NCBI RefSeq assembly: GCF_003149085.1 | Contig: NZ_QGDT01000010.1 | Span: 62,001-126,000 of the forward strand | DNA length: 64,000 nt | Direction: 5' to 3' | Origin: Dyadobacter jejuensis | GTDB taxonomy: Bacteria > Bacteroidota > Bacteroidia > Cytophagales > Spirosomataceae | Shown here: positions 35,692 to 44,153 of the stretch, one piece after another | Layout: each line of letters begins with the position of its first letter | Position numbering within the stretch: the stretch's first letter is position 1 | The notes under the pieces: model-generated | The model's database searches: none | What the model saw: the letters and a program-made list of their open reading frames with translations, nothing else | Told to the model about the DNA's origin: nothing | Program-made: the position numbers and the translations under genes

Positions 35692-37419
35692 ATGACAACT
35701 GAAATTATTGAATCTTTCTCGGAGCTTAGCCTCTCAGAAAACACCCTGAAGGCCTTAACTGAAATGGGTTTTGAGAAACCATCTCCTATTCAAGCCCAAG
35801 GTATCCCTGCCGTAATGGGTGGCTCTGACGTAATAGGTCAGGCTCAAACCGGAACCGGAAAGACCGCCGCCTTTGGTATCCCCGTATTAGAAAGAATCGA
35901 CACAAGCCAAAATGCCGTACAGGCCTTGGTATTATGTCCTACCCGAGAATTGGCCGTACAAGTGTCTCAGGAATTGGGCCGCTTGGGCAAGTTCCATAGA
36001 GGAATAAAAATAGAAGCCATATATGGTGGAGACTCCATCGATCGCCAAATCAGATCCCTCAAGAAAGGCGTACATATTGTAGTAGGTACCCCTGGCCGGG
36101 TAATGGACCATATGGAACGTCGTACCTTAAAATTCGACGAAGTTAAGATGATGGTTCTTGACGAAGCCGATGAAATGTTAGACATGGGCTTCAGGGAGGA
36201 TATCGAAAGCATCTTGGCAGAAATGCCCGAGGAGCGCCAGACTATCCTTTTCTCGGCCACTATGTCGAAGCCTATCATGTCGATCACCAAGCGATTCCTT
36301 AACGATCCCATCTTGATCAAGGTGGTTAGGAATGAGCTCACCAATCAGAATATCGAACAGGTATGCTACGAAGTGAAGCCTCAAGCCAAGCTGGAAGTGA
36401 TGACCCGTCTTATTGACATGTATCACCTAAAATCTTTGTTGGTATTCTGTAATACCAAAAGAAAAGTAGATGAAATAGTAGAAGAACTTCAATTACGCGG
36501 TTACGCTTCTGAAGGGATTCACGGCGATTTACGTCAGCAGCAACGCAGCAACGTAATGAGCAAGTTCAAGGCCGGAGTTACTACCATCCTTGTAGCCACC
36601 GATGTAGCCGCAAGGGGTATTGACGTGAGTGGTCTGGATGGCGTAATCAACTACGACATTCCTTTGGACGAAGAATATTACGTACACCGTATTGGTCGTA
36701 CGGGCCGTGCCGGTATGTCGGGTAAGGCTTTTTCATTGGTAGCTAGAGATGAAAAGTTCCGTCTGCGCCAAATCGAAAATTATACTAAAGTAAAAATTGA
36801 AAAAGGGGTAATACCTTCCTTCGAAGATATCGTGGGCGTACGCAAGGCTCGCTTTGTAGAAAGCATCACGGCTACTATCGAAAACGGCGAAACCGATATG
36901 TATCAGGATGTATTGGAAATGCTCCAACACAGCGGATACGCTATCGAACAAATCGTCGGTGCCATGGCCAAGCAAATAATGGGAGTTCAGAAAAACGAGT
37001 ATTCCGACGGTAATTTGGCATGGGAAGAGAGAAGAGGAGGCGATAGAAGAGAATCTTCTGATCGCTACGACAGAGGCCGTGGAGGCAGCCGTTTCGACAG
37101 AGGCGGTGACCGTCGTGGTGGTGGTGACCGCTTCGAAAGAAGAAGCTTCGGTGACTCTAAAAAAGGAGCTGCTCCAGAAGCCGGAATGACACGCTTATTC
37201 CTTAGCCTAGGACGCAAAGACCATATCTTACCAAAAGATATCGTAGGAGCCATTGCTGGAGAGTCAAATATCCCGGGGAAAACCATTGGAGCCATAGACA
37301 TTTATGATAAATTCACTTTCGTAGATGTTCCTGAACGCGACGCACGCACGGTACTCCGGGCGATGGATGGCAATACGATCAAAGGGAAACCGGTTCAGAT
37401 CGATATAGCCAAACAATAA
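35692..37419 (+). CDS. deaD: DEAD-box RNA helicase with RGG-rich linker and DbpA-type RNA-binding domain
   Basis: 575 residues. Q motif (FEKPSPIQAQGIP), motif I AQTGTGKT, PTRELA, motif II VLDEADEML, motif III FSATM and motif VI HRIGRTGRAG are all present in residues 1-370. A Gly/Arg/Asp-rich segment (about 445-490) and a C-terminal DbpA/CsdA RNA-binding domain (about 495-575, FLSLGRKDHILPKDIVGAI) follow. It unwinds RNA in ribosome assembly or mRNA decay and is often cold-induced in relatives. The ATG at 35692 (MTTEIIESFS) starts right before the Q motif; an upstream open frame from 35596 is rejected as non-homologous. Assignment to the DeaD/CsdA type is by domain order. Confidence 0.9.
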   Translation: MTTEIIESFSELSLSENTLKALTEMGFEKPSPIQAQGIPAVMGGSDVIGQAQTGTGKTAAFGIPVLERIDTSQNAVQALVLCPTRELAVQVSQELGRLGKFHRGIKIEAIYGGDSIDRQIRSLKKGVHIVVGTPGRVMDHMERRTLKFDEVKMMVLDEADEMLDMGFREDIESILAEMPEERQTILFSATMSKPIMSITKRFLNDPILIKVVRNELTNQNIEQVCYEVKPQAKLEVMTRLIDMYHLKSLLVFCNTKRKVDEIVEELQLRGYASEGIHGDLRQQQRSNVMSKFKAGVTTILVATDVAARGIDVSGLDGVINYDIPLDEEYYVHRIGRTGRAGMSGKAFSLVARDEKFRLRQIENYTKVKIEKGVIPSFEDIVGVRKARFVESITATIENGETDMYQDVLEMLQHSGYAIEQIVGAMAKQIMGVQKNEYSDGNLAWEERRGGDRRESSDRYDRGRGGSRFDRGGDRRGGGDRFERRSFGDSKKGAAPEAGMTRLFLSLGRKDHILPKDIVGAIAGESNIPGKTIGAIDIYDKFTFVDVPERDARTVLRAMDGNTIKGKPVQIDIAKQ

Positions 37420-37464
37420 TCGACTATCTCTTTTTAACTATACTTGTTAGTTAAAAAAATACAT

Positions 37465-37503
37465 ACAAAAAGAGGAGCTTGTAAAATTGCTCCTCTTTTT
37501 TGT
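37465..37503 (+). terminator. Rho-independent terminator of the helicase gene
   Basis: ACAAAAAGAGGAGC / GCTCCTCTTTTTTGT with a 10-nt loop and a T run. It lies just before the DinB gene start. Confidence 0.85.
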
Positions 37504-37513
37504 ATATTTAGCT

Positions 37514-38038
37514 ATGAATTCAACTAAACTAAAAGAGGTCTGGCTAAGAGGCCCCATCTCCGGTATTGAAGCCCTACTACAGCCGGTGGCTCATGCCCTG
37601 CTACAAACAGAGGAGGAACTCGCCCAGATAGGGATTGATTTCCCCAAGCAACTATTATGGGAAAAACCGGCAGGCTTGGCCTCGGTGGGCTTTCACCTGC
37701 AACACTTGCGCGGAATACTCGACAGGCTATTTACCTATGCACGGGGAGAGTCGCTCTCCGAAAGTCAATTGAATTATCTTTTAAGTGAAGGCCAACCACC
37801 CTCGAGCACTTGCACCTACCAAGAGCTACTGGCCGATTACCGTCGCCAAGTAGGGATAGCTTTTGAGCAACTTAAAGAAATAGACCCCGATAGCCTTACA
37901 GAGCTCCGCTATGTAGGCAGGGCTATGATTCCTTCTACCCAGCTAGGGCTGCTTTTTCATGCTGCCGAGCATGCCCAAAGACATGTAGGCCAGCTCATTG
38001 TGACGGCACGAATCCTTCGTCAGGCACCGTCCAAATAA
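37514..38038 (+). CDS. DinB-like superfamily protein
   Basis: 174 residues, all-helical DinB/YfiT-like fold (four-helix bundle that usually binds a metal). Candidate metal ligands are His in GFHLQHLRG (about residue 60) and the HAAEHAQRHVGQ motif near the C-terminus (about 153-164), the normal third-histidine position. Enzymes of this fold act as thiol transferases or maleylpyruvate isomerases, but the activity here is unknown. The ATG at 37514 is used, because the longer frame would run through the terminator of the preceding gene. Confidence 0.78.
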   Translation: MNSTKLKEVWLRGPISGIEALLQPVAHALLQTEEELAQIGIDFPKQLLWEKPAGLASVGFHLQHLRGILDRLFTYARGESLSESQLNYLLSEGQPPSSTCTYQELLADYRRQVGIAFEQLKEIDPDSLTELRYVGRAMIPSTQLGLLFHAAEHAQRHVGQLIVTARILRQAPSK

Positions 38039-38123
38039 TCCCCCCCATTCCGTCATTAAGGTTAAATTAGGCCTCTTGGTCAGGAATTCCCTCGTATTGA
38101 ACTAAAAAAAATAGCTTTTATCG

Positions 38124-38131
38124 TATTTTTG
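38124..38131 (+). promoter_or_regulatory. Possible -7 element of the isomerase gene
   Basis: TATTTTTG fits TAnnTTTG, 72 nt before the ATG. The nearest TTG is 24 nt upstream, a poor spacing. Confidence 0.3.
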
Positions 38132-38203
38132 CTGAAATTGAAAAAGTTTAAGTCCAAGAGCGGCTGTAAAAACAACTAATACAATAAAACAAGTATAAAA
38201 GTT

Positions 38204-39112
38204 ATGACCTTAAATCGTAGATTTTTCTTAAAATCGGCTAGTTATGCTGCTGCCTGCTCCTTGGTATGGTCCCTATCGGGTTGCGGAACTAAGGAAGGAA
38301 GCGGAGAGGGATCGGACTCTACTGCACTGTCCGCTGGCAATGAACTGGTCCCATCGATCCCCGACTTTGGCCTGCAACTATACAGTGTGCGCGACGTCAT
38401 CGGTGCCGACCCCAAAGGAGTTTTAAAGCAGATTGCAGACCTAGGGTACAAAAAAATTGAAAGCTACCAGGGCGATCAGGGGATCTTCTGGGGAATGTCG
38501 CCCACAGCCTTCAAAGCCTATGTTGAAGAATTGGGCATGACCATCGTGTCGACCCATGCCGATACGACTAAAGATCTTGAAAAAACGGCTGCTCAGGCCG
38601 CCGAAGCGGGTCTATCTTACGTATTACAACCGTACATCGGCCCTCAAAAATCTGTGGATGAATGGAAGAAACGCTGCGACGAGTTTAACAAGAGAGGTGA
38701 AATATGTAAAAAGGCGGGCGTCAAGTTTGGCTATCACAACCACGATTATTCTTTCAAACCGATAGACGGACTGATTTCTCAAGAAATCATGTTGGATAAC
38801 ACCGACCCATCCCTGGTGGTTTTTGAACTAGACCTTATGTGGATACAGGTGCCAGAGGTAGATGCAGCGGCACATCTCAAAAAATATGCAGGCCGATACG
38901 AGCTCTGCCATATTAAAGATTTTGTAAGAGAACCAGAAGTAGCCTCAACCGACTTAGGCCTAGGGTTGTCCGACTACCCCAGCCTACTCAAAGTGGCCTC
39001 GGAAAGCGGGATCAGCCAATTTATCGTTGAGCAAGAGAACTATCCATCACCAGTTATGGAATGTATTGCTAACGACGCAGTTTACATGAAGCAATTGGTT
39101 TTCAAAGCTTAG
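38204..39112 (+). CDS. Tat-exported lipoprotein, sugar phosphate isomerase/epimerase family
   Basis: 302 residues. The N-terminus has both a twin-arginine motif (NRRFFLKSA) and a lipobox (LSGC, Cys at about residue 27), so it is exported folded and lipid-anchored. The mature part is an AP-endonuclease-2/xylose-isomerase TIM barrel (DFGLQLYSVRDVIGADP, FGYHNHDYSF, VFELDLMWI, ICHIKDF-like LCHIKDFV, and a final VEQENYP). The conserved His, Glu and Asp of the metal site are present. It probably acts on a sugar or keto-sugar in the periplasm. No partner gene adjacent; the GMC pair at 8-10 kb could belong to the same kind of pathway. Confidence 0.82.
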   Translation: MTLNRRFFLKSASYAAACSLVWSLSGCGTKEGSGEGSDSTALSAGNELVPSIPDFGLQLYSVRDVIGADPKGVLKQIADLGYKKIESYQGDQGIFWGMSPTAFKAYVEELGMTIVSTHADTTKDLEKTAAQAAEAGLSYVLQPYIGPQKSVDEWKKRCDEFNKRGEICKKAGVKFGYHNHDYSFKPIDGLISQEIMLDNTDPSLVVFELDLMWIQVPEVDAAAHLKKYAGRYELCHIKDFVREPEVASTDLGLGLSDYPSLLKVASESGISQFIVEQENYPSPVMECIANDAVYMKQLVFKA

Positions 39113-39127
39113 CACCCCTTTCCCTAT

Positions 39128-40096
39128 TTAGGGTTCGGGGCGAATAACCAGCGGAGGGCTCTTCTCATAACGGGAAGAGTCCTCTTCTATTTTTTGTGTC
39201 CTTATGCTTAGGAGCACATTTAGGTCAGGTTGTCCGGCATTCACCCAGCAGGTATACCAGGTATCGCCCACCATCTGAATGGCTTTACGCATTCGACGCT
39301 CCACCTGACCCGCCAACAACCCCTGATACTCCTTAGCAAACCCAACCGAATAGGTACGTGTGAGCACATTATTCCGTAATTCATAAGTAAATTTTTTATC
39401 GACGGCTATTCGTTCGGTAGCTAGGTGTTCCATTAAAAACACACTGTCACAGGCATGATGTGAAGCCAAGGCGGTGCTCCAAACGGCACGGGAGATGGAA
39501 GTAAGGTAGCGTACAGGCCCTATCCACAGATCATATTCGTCGGCAAAAAGTTCGGGTAACCTAGATTCCCATAGGCCATGGATGCCCACCTGATTCGTCA
39601 GCTGTCCGTTATAGTTTTCGGAGGTATGGAGAGGAACATGTAAATCGGCAATATAATGCCCCATATCAGCCGAAAGTCGTAGTATTTTTGATACATCCTT
39701 CGCCTTGAATGCTTGCGTCAAAGCAAAGGAAGCCTTCTCGATATTCCATGGTGCTATACCATGCTTTTTTAGGCTGTCGGCACCAAACCTTTTTACTGCA
39801 TTATTCCAAATTCGAACTTCCAGGTCTAGGCTATCAATCTGATATACGTCAAGGTCGATATAATGTTTCTCCGCCTCTCCTACTACAGCATATCGACGCC
39901 GGTCTGGCGCTACGGCTTGCTCGGTAATGTAATCAATTTTGGCCTTGTAGAAACCCTGCATTTCGGCCGGAAGTCGGAATACTGCCAGATAATTGATGCG
40001 TTTATGTGCCCAGAAGCCCCAGGTTACTTCCGTACTCGGGGTGCTTTCAATGCATAAAAGCAGCATTCCTGCGAAAAAAAGGCTATTTTTTTTCAT
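39128..40096 (-). CDS. Zinc-dependent phospholipase C / S1-P1 nuclease-like secreted protein
   Basis: 322 residues with a signal peptide (KKNSLFFAGMLLLCIESTP). The mature part starts WGFWAHKRINYLAVF, where Trp and the His of WAHKRI are the first zinc ligands of this fold. GEAEKHYIDLDVYQ, then DMGHYIADLHVPLHTSENYNGQ (split HxxxD pattern, about 160-180), supply further His and Asp ligands. The family is annotated zinc-dependent phospholipase C in Bacteroidota; true substrate unknown. The start at 40096 is chosen because the upstream 14 residues are polar and would bury the signal peptide. Confidence 0.78.
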   Translation of the reverse strand: MKKNSLFFAGMLLLCIESTPSTEVTWGFWAHKRINYLAVFRLPAEMQGFYKAKIDYITEQAVAPDRRRYAVVGEAEKHYIDLDVYQIDSLDLEVRIWNNAVKRFGADSLKKHGIAPWNIEKASFALTQAFKAKDVSKILRLSADMGHYIADLHVPLHTSENYNGQLTNQVGIHGLWESRLPELFADEYDLWIGPVRYLTSISRAVWSTALASHHACDSVFLMEHLATERIAVDKKFTYELRNNVLTRTYSVGFAKEYQGLLAGQVERRMRKAIQMVGDTWYTCWVNAGQPDLNVLLSIRTQKIEEDSSRYEKSPPLVIRPEP

Positions 40097-40477
40097 TTTT
40101 TTTTCAGAAAACACACCGTTTTTAGGGCATTGCTCCAAAAGAAAATTCCGTCGTTATTTTATCTATAAAAAAGCCTGTTTTTGTAGAAAACGCGACTTTT
40201 TTAGGCGTTGTCAAGCATTATGAAACCCATTTTGGCCAAAAATGCAAAATACTGGTTATCAACCCCATATAATGAGTGGCCTTTAGTCTAAATTTACAGC
40301 TAAATTCGATGAAATAAAACCATATATAATTTTTCAAGGCCAGAAGGCACTTCTTAAAAATTTTGAAAAAAACACAAAAATCCATATAAGTTATATATTT
40401 TATCAGCAAAGTACTATTTATGAGTTATTGTTTTACCTTTGCAGCATACTATTAAAAACAACGACACAAGCTTTATA
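40097..40477. other. AT-rich divergent intergenic region
   Basis: 381 nt separating the phospholipase-like gene from the Dabb gene. The only structured items are a TTTTGGCCAAAA palindrome at 40230-40241 and a -7 element at 40434. Reading frames here are short, AT-driven and unlike any family. Confidence 0.5.
40434..40441 (+). promoter_or_regulatory. Candidate -7 element of the Dabb gene
   Basis: TACCTTTG matches TAnnTTTG, 36 nt before the ATG. It overlaps the TTG of a longer frame, supporting the downstream start. Confidence 0.5.
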
Positions 40478-40885
40478 ATGAATCAATATATTAAGAAAAC
40501 ATTGGGGTACCTCGTACCCGTATTTGCCCTAGGCTGTTTCATGCTAATCATCCATGGCGCCTATGTACCACATAAATCGGCTGAGATTCAAAGGGTGGTC
40601 TGCATTAAATTTAAACCAGGTGTTACCGCTCAGGATTTGGAACAGCATTTTAGCGAGTTTGCTACTATGAAAAACAAGATCAAGGATGTAGTAGCTTATT
40701 CGGCGGGTAAAGTCCAAGCCTCAGAAGCTGGTAAGTCTTATGACGTGGTCCATTACTTGACTTTCAGAACGGTAGAAAGTGCTGACGAATATGTACAGCA
40801 CGCCTCTAGAAAGGAATTCATAGACCGCAACCACGATAAATGGTCTGAAGTATTGGAGTTAAACTCGAATATCGAAAAAAAATAA
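40478..40885 (+). CDS. Dabb-domain (stress-responsive A/B barrel) protein with N-terminal anchor
   Basis: 135 residues. A hydrophobic N-terminus (about 6-28, TLGYLVPVFALGCFMLIIHGAY) acts as a signal anchor or signal peptide. The Dabb ferredoxin-like domain (about 40-130) starts RVVCIKFKPGVTAQDLEQ and ends HASRKEFIDRNHDKW, matching the family. Function unknown. Dabb proteins are small dimeric barrels, some of them enzymes. Start at ATG 40478, after the -7 element. Ends at a terminator shared with ung. Confidence 0.8.
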   Translation: MNQYIKKTLGYLVPVFALGCFMLIIHGAYVPHKSAEIQRVVCIKFKPGVTAQDLEQHFSEFATMKNKIKDVVAYSAGKVQASEAGKSYDVVHYLTFRTVESADEYVQHASRKEFIDRNHDKWSEVLELNSNIEKK

Positions 40886-40908
40886 GAAATTAATAGGAGT
40901 GAAAATTG

Positions 40909-40940
40909 GAAAAAGAGTTGGGTTTCCCAGCTCTTTTTTT
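40909..40940. terminator. Bidirectional rho-independent terminator
   Basis: AAAAAGAGtTGGG, loop TTT, CCCAgCTCTTTTTTT with one G-T pair. It lies between the Dabb gene and ung. Confidence 0.8.
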
Positions 40941-40941
40941 G

Positions 40942-41613
40942 TTACTTCCAGTCTATCTCCTCCAGTCCATGGGATCGTAAGTAGGCATTGGCCCTGCTAA
41001 AATGACCCGATCCAAACCACCCACCCCGATTGGCCGACATGGGAGAAGGATGCGTAGAGCGAAGAATCAAATGCTGCTTTGGTTCTATAAAAGAGGCCTT
41101 CTTCTGGGCAAAACTTCCCCATAACATAAATACGACATGTTCCTTTTCTTGAGCGATCAGGTCTATTACAGCATCGGTAAACCTCTCCCACCCCCATTTT
41201 TGATGCCCTCCTGGGGTAGCGGCAGGCACGGTAAGTGTGGCATTGAGCAATAAAACCCCTTGTTTTGCCCACCTTTCCAAATCGCCCTGAGGCAAAGTAC
41301 TTATGCCCAGATCTTGTTCTATTTCTTTAAATATATTCCGTAACGAAGGGGGGATCCGCATACTGGAATTGACTGAAAAACTCAACCCATTCGCTTGCCC
41401 TGGCCCATGGTAAGGGTCTTGCCCCAAAATAACGACCTTGCAATCCTCAAAACTACATTGATTAAAGGCATTAAATATTTGTGGACCCGGAGGGAAAACC
41501 ACCTGAGTGCTATAGGCCTGCCGTACCCTTTCTGTAAGTTCCACAAAATAAGGCTTTGCGAATTCCGTCCCGAGGCGACTTTTCCATGAATCCATTATCT
41601 TTACTTCTGGCAT
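40942..41613 (-). CDS. ung: Uracil-DNA glycosylase, family 1
   Basis: Removes uracil from DNA in base excision repair. About 223 residues. The water-activating motif GQDPYHGPGQANGLSFSV lies at about residue 62, and the C-terminal HPSPMSANRG motif gives the catalytic His. The ATG at 41613 (MPEVKIMDSWKSRL) is chosen to match the family opening. In-frame ATGs up to 41640 are possible. Assignment is secure. Confidence 0.94.
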   Translation of the reverse strand: MPEVKIMDSWKSRLGTEFAKPYFVELTERVRQAYSTQVVFPPGPQIFNAFNQCSFEDCKVVILGQDPYHGPGQANGLSFSVNSSMRIPPSLRNIFKEIEQDLGISTLPQGDLERWAKQGVLLLNATLTVPAATPGGHQKWGWERFTDAVIDLIAQEKEHVVFMLWGSFAQKKASFIEPKQHLILRSTHPSPMSANRGGWFGSGHFSRANAYLRSHGLEEIDWK

Positions 41614-41753
41614 TTGTTTTGTAAATTTGGTAAGCATCAAATAAAATCAATTTTGCCTTGTTTTATACAGGTCTTGCACACTAATTTCGTTACTAATAAA
41701 CAATATATCGTCCAAGGAATTGGATAAAATATCACACCCTTACCCTGATTCTT

Positions 41754-42140
41754 ATGGTTTCTCAAATTACGGATGGTGTTAAAGTTACCGTTCAAACAGA
41801 ATATCAGCCAGATTATTCCAGTCCAGATCAGAATCATTACGTATTCACCTATAAGATCGTCATCGAAAACGGTAGCGAGCATACTGTTAAGCTATTAAGA
41901 CGTTACTGGGTTATTTTGGATGCAAACAGGGGGATCCGGGAGGTAGAAGGTGAAGGCGTAGTAGGGCTACAACCTATACTCGAACCCGGCGACCGCCACG
42001 AATATGTCTCTGGCTGCAATTTAAAGACCGATATAGGTAAGATGTCGGGTACCTATCTAATGGAAAGGATTCTGGATGGAAAAAAATTCAATGTTTCCGT
42101 GCCCGCTTTCTCTCTAATAGTCCCCTACCGACTAAACTAA
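41754..42140 (+). CDS. apaG: ApaG protein
   Basis: 128 residues, a single DUF525 fibronectin-like beta domain. Hallmark motifs: YVFTYKIVIENGSEHTVKLLRRYWVI and the later GEGVVGLQPILEPGDRHEYVSGC, then MSGTYLMER. Linked in enterobacteria to Co2+ resistance and Mg2+ efflux; the molecular role is unclear. It is divergent from ung and precedes a methyltransferase by 29 nt. Confidence 0.93.
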   Translation: MVSQITDGVKVTVQTEYQPDYSSPDQNHYVFTYKIVIENGSEHTVKLLRRYWVILDANRGIREVEGEGVVGLQPILEPGDRHEYVSGCNLKTDIGKMSGTYLMERILDGKKFNVSVPAFSLIVPYRLN

Positions 42141-42169
42141 GTCCACATCTTTCAACAATATAAATACTC

Positions 42170-42943
42170 TTGATAACTTCTTATTTAAAATTTTTGTTAA
42201 AGTCTGGTAACGAGCATGCCATTCACTCTCCATTTTTGTTCGAATTATACACAAGGGTTATCGCCGTAAAAGGGGACGAACATCCCGACTACGACCTCAT
42301 CAAGACCTTTAGGAAGGCCATGCTCAAGGACGAAGAAACCATCGAGATTTTGGATCTTGGGGCCGGCTCAAGGGTTGATAAATCCAACAAACGTAGCATT
42401 AAGTCCATAGCCAAAAATGCGGAAAAACCTGAAAAGTTCGGAAAGCTATTCTATCGATTAATTCAGTATTTTCAACCAACCCGGGTGTTGGAACTAGGCA
42501 CCTCCTTGGGGATTACGACGCTGTATTTGGCCAAGTCCACCCCCCAAGGCCAAGTAATGACCTTCGAAGGCTGTCCGGCTACGGCAGCCATAGCCAAAAG
42601 GAATTTCGAAAATGCCCAAATCCAGAATATAGAAATTGTGTTGGGAAATATTGACCTTACCCTTCCTGAGAGGCTAAAAACCGTAGACCGCATCGATTTC
42701 GGTTATTTCGACGCCAACCACCGATATGAACCTACCATCCGATATTTTAAAGCCTGCCTGCCTTATATCCATAACGACAGTGTTTTTATAATGGATGATA
42801 TCTATTGGTCGGAGGAAATGAAAAAGGCTTGGGAAGAAATAAAACAACATCCTCAAGTTACCCTCACCGTCGACCTTTTTTGGATCGGGTTGGTATTCTT
42901 TAGGAAAGAACAGCCAAAAGAAAATTTTTATTTAAGATTCTAA
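42170..42943 (+). CDS. Class I SAM-dependent methyltransferase (TTG start)
   Basis: 257 residues. SAM-binding motif ELGTSLGITTLYLA lies at about 104-117, with TFEGCPATAAIAKRNF as the acidic loop and DFGYFDANHRYEPTIRYF as the post-motif. The layout is like the O-methyltransferase (catechol-type) group, but substrate unknown. The opening HAIHSPFLFELYTRVI is the typical N-terminus of this Bacteroidota family, and no ATG precedes it. The only usable initiator is TTG at 42170, since a stop lies three codons upstream. Confidence 0.8.
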   Translation: MITSYLKFLLKSGNEHAIHSPFLFELYTRVIAVKGDEHPDYDLIKTFRKAMLKDEETIEILDLGAGSRVDKSNKRSIKSIAKNAEKPEKFGKLFYRLIQYFQPTRVLELGTSLGITTLYLAKSTPQGQVMTFEGCPATAAIAKRNFENAQIQNIEIVLGNIDLTLPERLKTVDRIDFGYFDANHRYEPTIRYFKACLPYIHNDSVFIMDDIYWSEEMKKAWEEIKQHPQVTLTVDLFWIGLVFFRKEQPKENFYLRF

Positions 42944-43358
42944 TCCATTCGAACTCTCTGGCCTTGGCGGGCGCCCTTCGCATCATTAGCCGATCGACTG
43001 AAACTCCGCAGTTGCTGCAGCAGAATTCGATCCTAGGTTCTTACACGCACCAAGCGCTTGGATGAACGCCCCGTTAAGGTATTCGATAAGGACATATCGG
43101 CATGGTACGGTTTTTTTAATTTATTTCACAACCAATCTGCGACTCCTAAGAGTATATGGAAAATAAGGATGCATGAAGTACTCCAAAGTATTGGAACGAG
43201 CGTAAGGTAACCGTTAGTTTGGTTAACCTTAACTTGCAACCGCTTAGATTGAACCTGAAAGTATCATATTTTGTTAAGAGCACTCTTACAACCCCTATAC
43301 GAAGGACCCATATGCGTGTAAAAAGTTGCAAACCACCATTAAAGAACGAAACGATCCT
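42944..43358. other. Intergenic region with several short palindromes, no gene recognised
   Basis: 415 nt upstream of the Mla operon. Palindromes: CCAAGCGCTTGG at 43050-43061, TGCTGCAGCA at 43013-43022, and AAGGTAACC / GGTTAACCTT around 43204-43230. They could be operators or chance. No tRNA or promoter consensus found. Confidence 0.45.
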
Positions 43359-44150
43359 ATGACTACGCCGACAGGAAGAAAACCTGTATTCACTAAAAAT
43401 CTTGATTTTGCATTCCTATCCGTTTATAATGGATTTACGTTTATGGGCAAGTTTTTCCGTGAAGCATTTAAAGGCCGCATGGAAGTTCAAGAGATTATCA
43501 AACAATGCTATGCCATTGGCAACAAGTCGCTCGTACTAATAAGCCTTACCGGCTTTATAACGGGGATGGTATTTACCAAGCAGTCGCGGCCGTCCTTAGC
43601 CGAATTTGGGGCGACTTCCTGGCTCCCGTCGTTGGTCTCGATAGCGGTGATAAGGGCACTGGCAGCACTAGTAACCGCACTCATCAGTGCCGGTAAAGTG
43701 GGTTCCAGTATTGGAGCAGAACTGGGCTCCATGCGAGTTACCGAACAAATAGACGCCATGGAAGTGTCGGCGATCAATCCTTTTAAATATCTGGTCGTTA
43801 CGCGGGTAGTTGCAGCCACTATCACCATCCCCGTATTGATGTCCTATTGCGGAATGGTCGGCCTGATGGGTGCCTACCTCAATGTAGCCCTCAATGAGGG
43901 TACCAGTTTACAGACCTTTATCCAAAAAGCATTTGAGCAGATTACCTTCTTGGATATAGGCACCTCCCTGGTGAAGGGAATAGCCTATGGATTCACCATA
44001 GGTATTGTAGGGTGTTACCAAGGATATAATGCCAAAAAAGGCACCGAAGGAGTCGGTAGAGCCGCCAATTCGTCGGTGGTAATTTCTATGTTCCTAATTT
44101 TTATTGAGGAAGTTATTATTGTTCAAATTTCTAATTACTTCCGGGTATAG
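43359..44150 (+). CDS. mlaE: MlaE-type ABC transporter permease
   Basis: 263 residues with five or six membrane segments. Signature of the MlaE permease family: GKVGSSIGAELGSMRVTEQIDAMEV (the E-x-R-x-TEQIDAL region) at about 115-140. Works with MlaF and MlaD to move phospholipids between the membranes. The start ATG at 43359 is used; an upstream TTG frame adds 11 residues. First gene of the operon, 3 nt before mlaF. No mlaB, mlaC or mlaA gene is present here, as usual for Bacteroidota. Confidence 0.92.
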   Translation: MTTPTGRKPVFTKNLDFAFLSVYNGFTFMGKFFREAFKGRMEVQEIIKQCYAIGNKSLVLISLTGFITGMVFTKQSRPSLAEFGATSWLPSLVSIAVIRALAALVTALISAGKVGSSIGAELGSMRVTEQIDAMEVSAINPFKYLVVTRVVAATITIPVLMSYCGMVGLMGAYLNVALNEGTSLQTFIQKAFEQITFLDIGTSLVKGIAYGFTIGIVGCYQGYNAKKGTEGVGRAANSSVVISMFLIFIEEVIIVQISNYFRV

Positions 44151-44153
44151 ACT

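Noticed and set aside
39519..39530. CTATCCACAG, close to a DnaA box
   Set aside because: Single copy inside a coding gene; no cluster of boxes or AT-rich unwinding element, so not an origin.
40218..40409. 63-codon minus-strand frame, hydrophobic
   Set aside because: AT-rich DNA gives Phe, Ile and Lys runs by chance; no start context or homology, and it lies in a divergent promoter region.
42951..42960. TTCGAAC-like string suggesting a tRNA T-loop
   Set aside because: The flanks do not form acceptor, anticodon or D arms, and the last position of the T-loop consensus does not match.
43146..43331. 61-codon minus-strand frame upstream of mlaE
   Set aside because: No homology and made of the palindrome-rich intergenic DNA.
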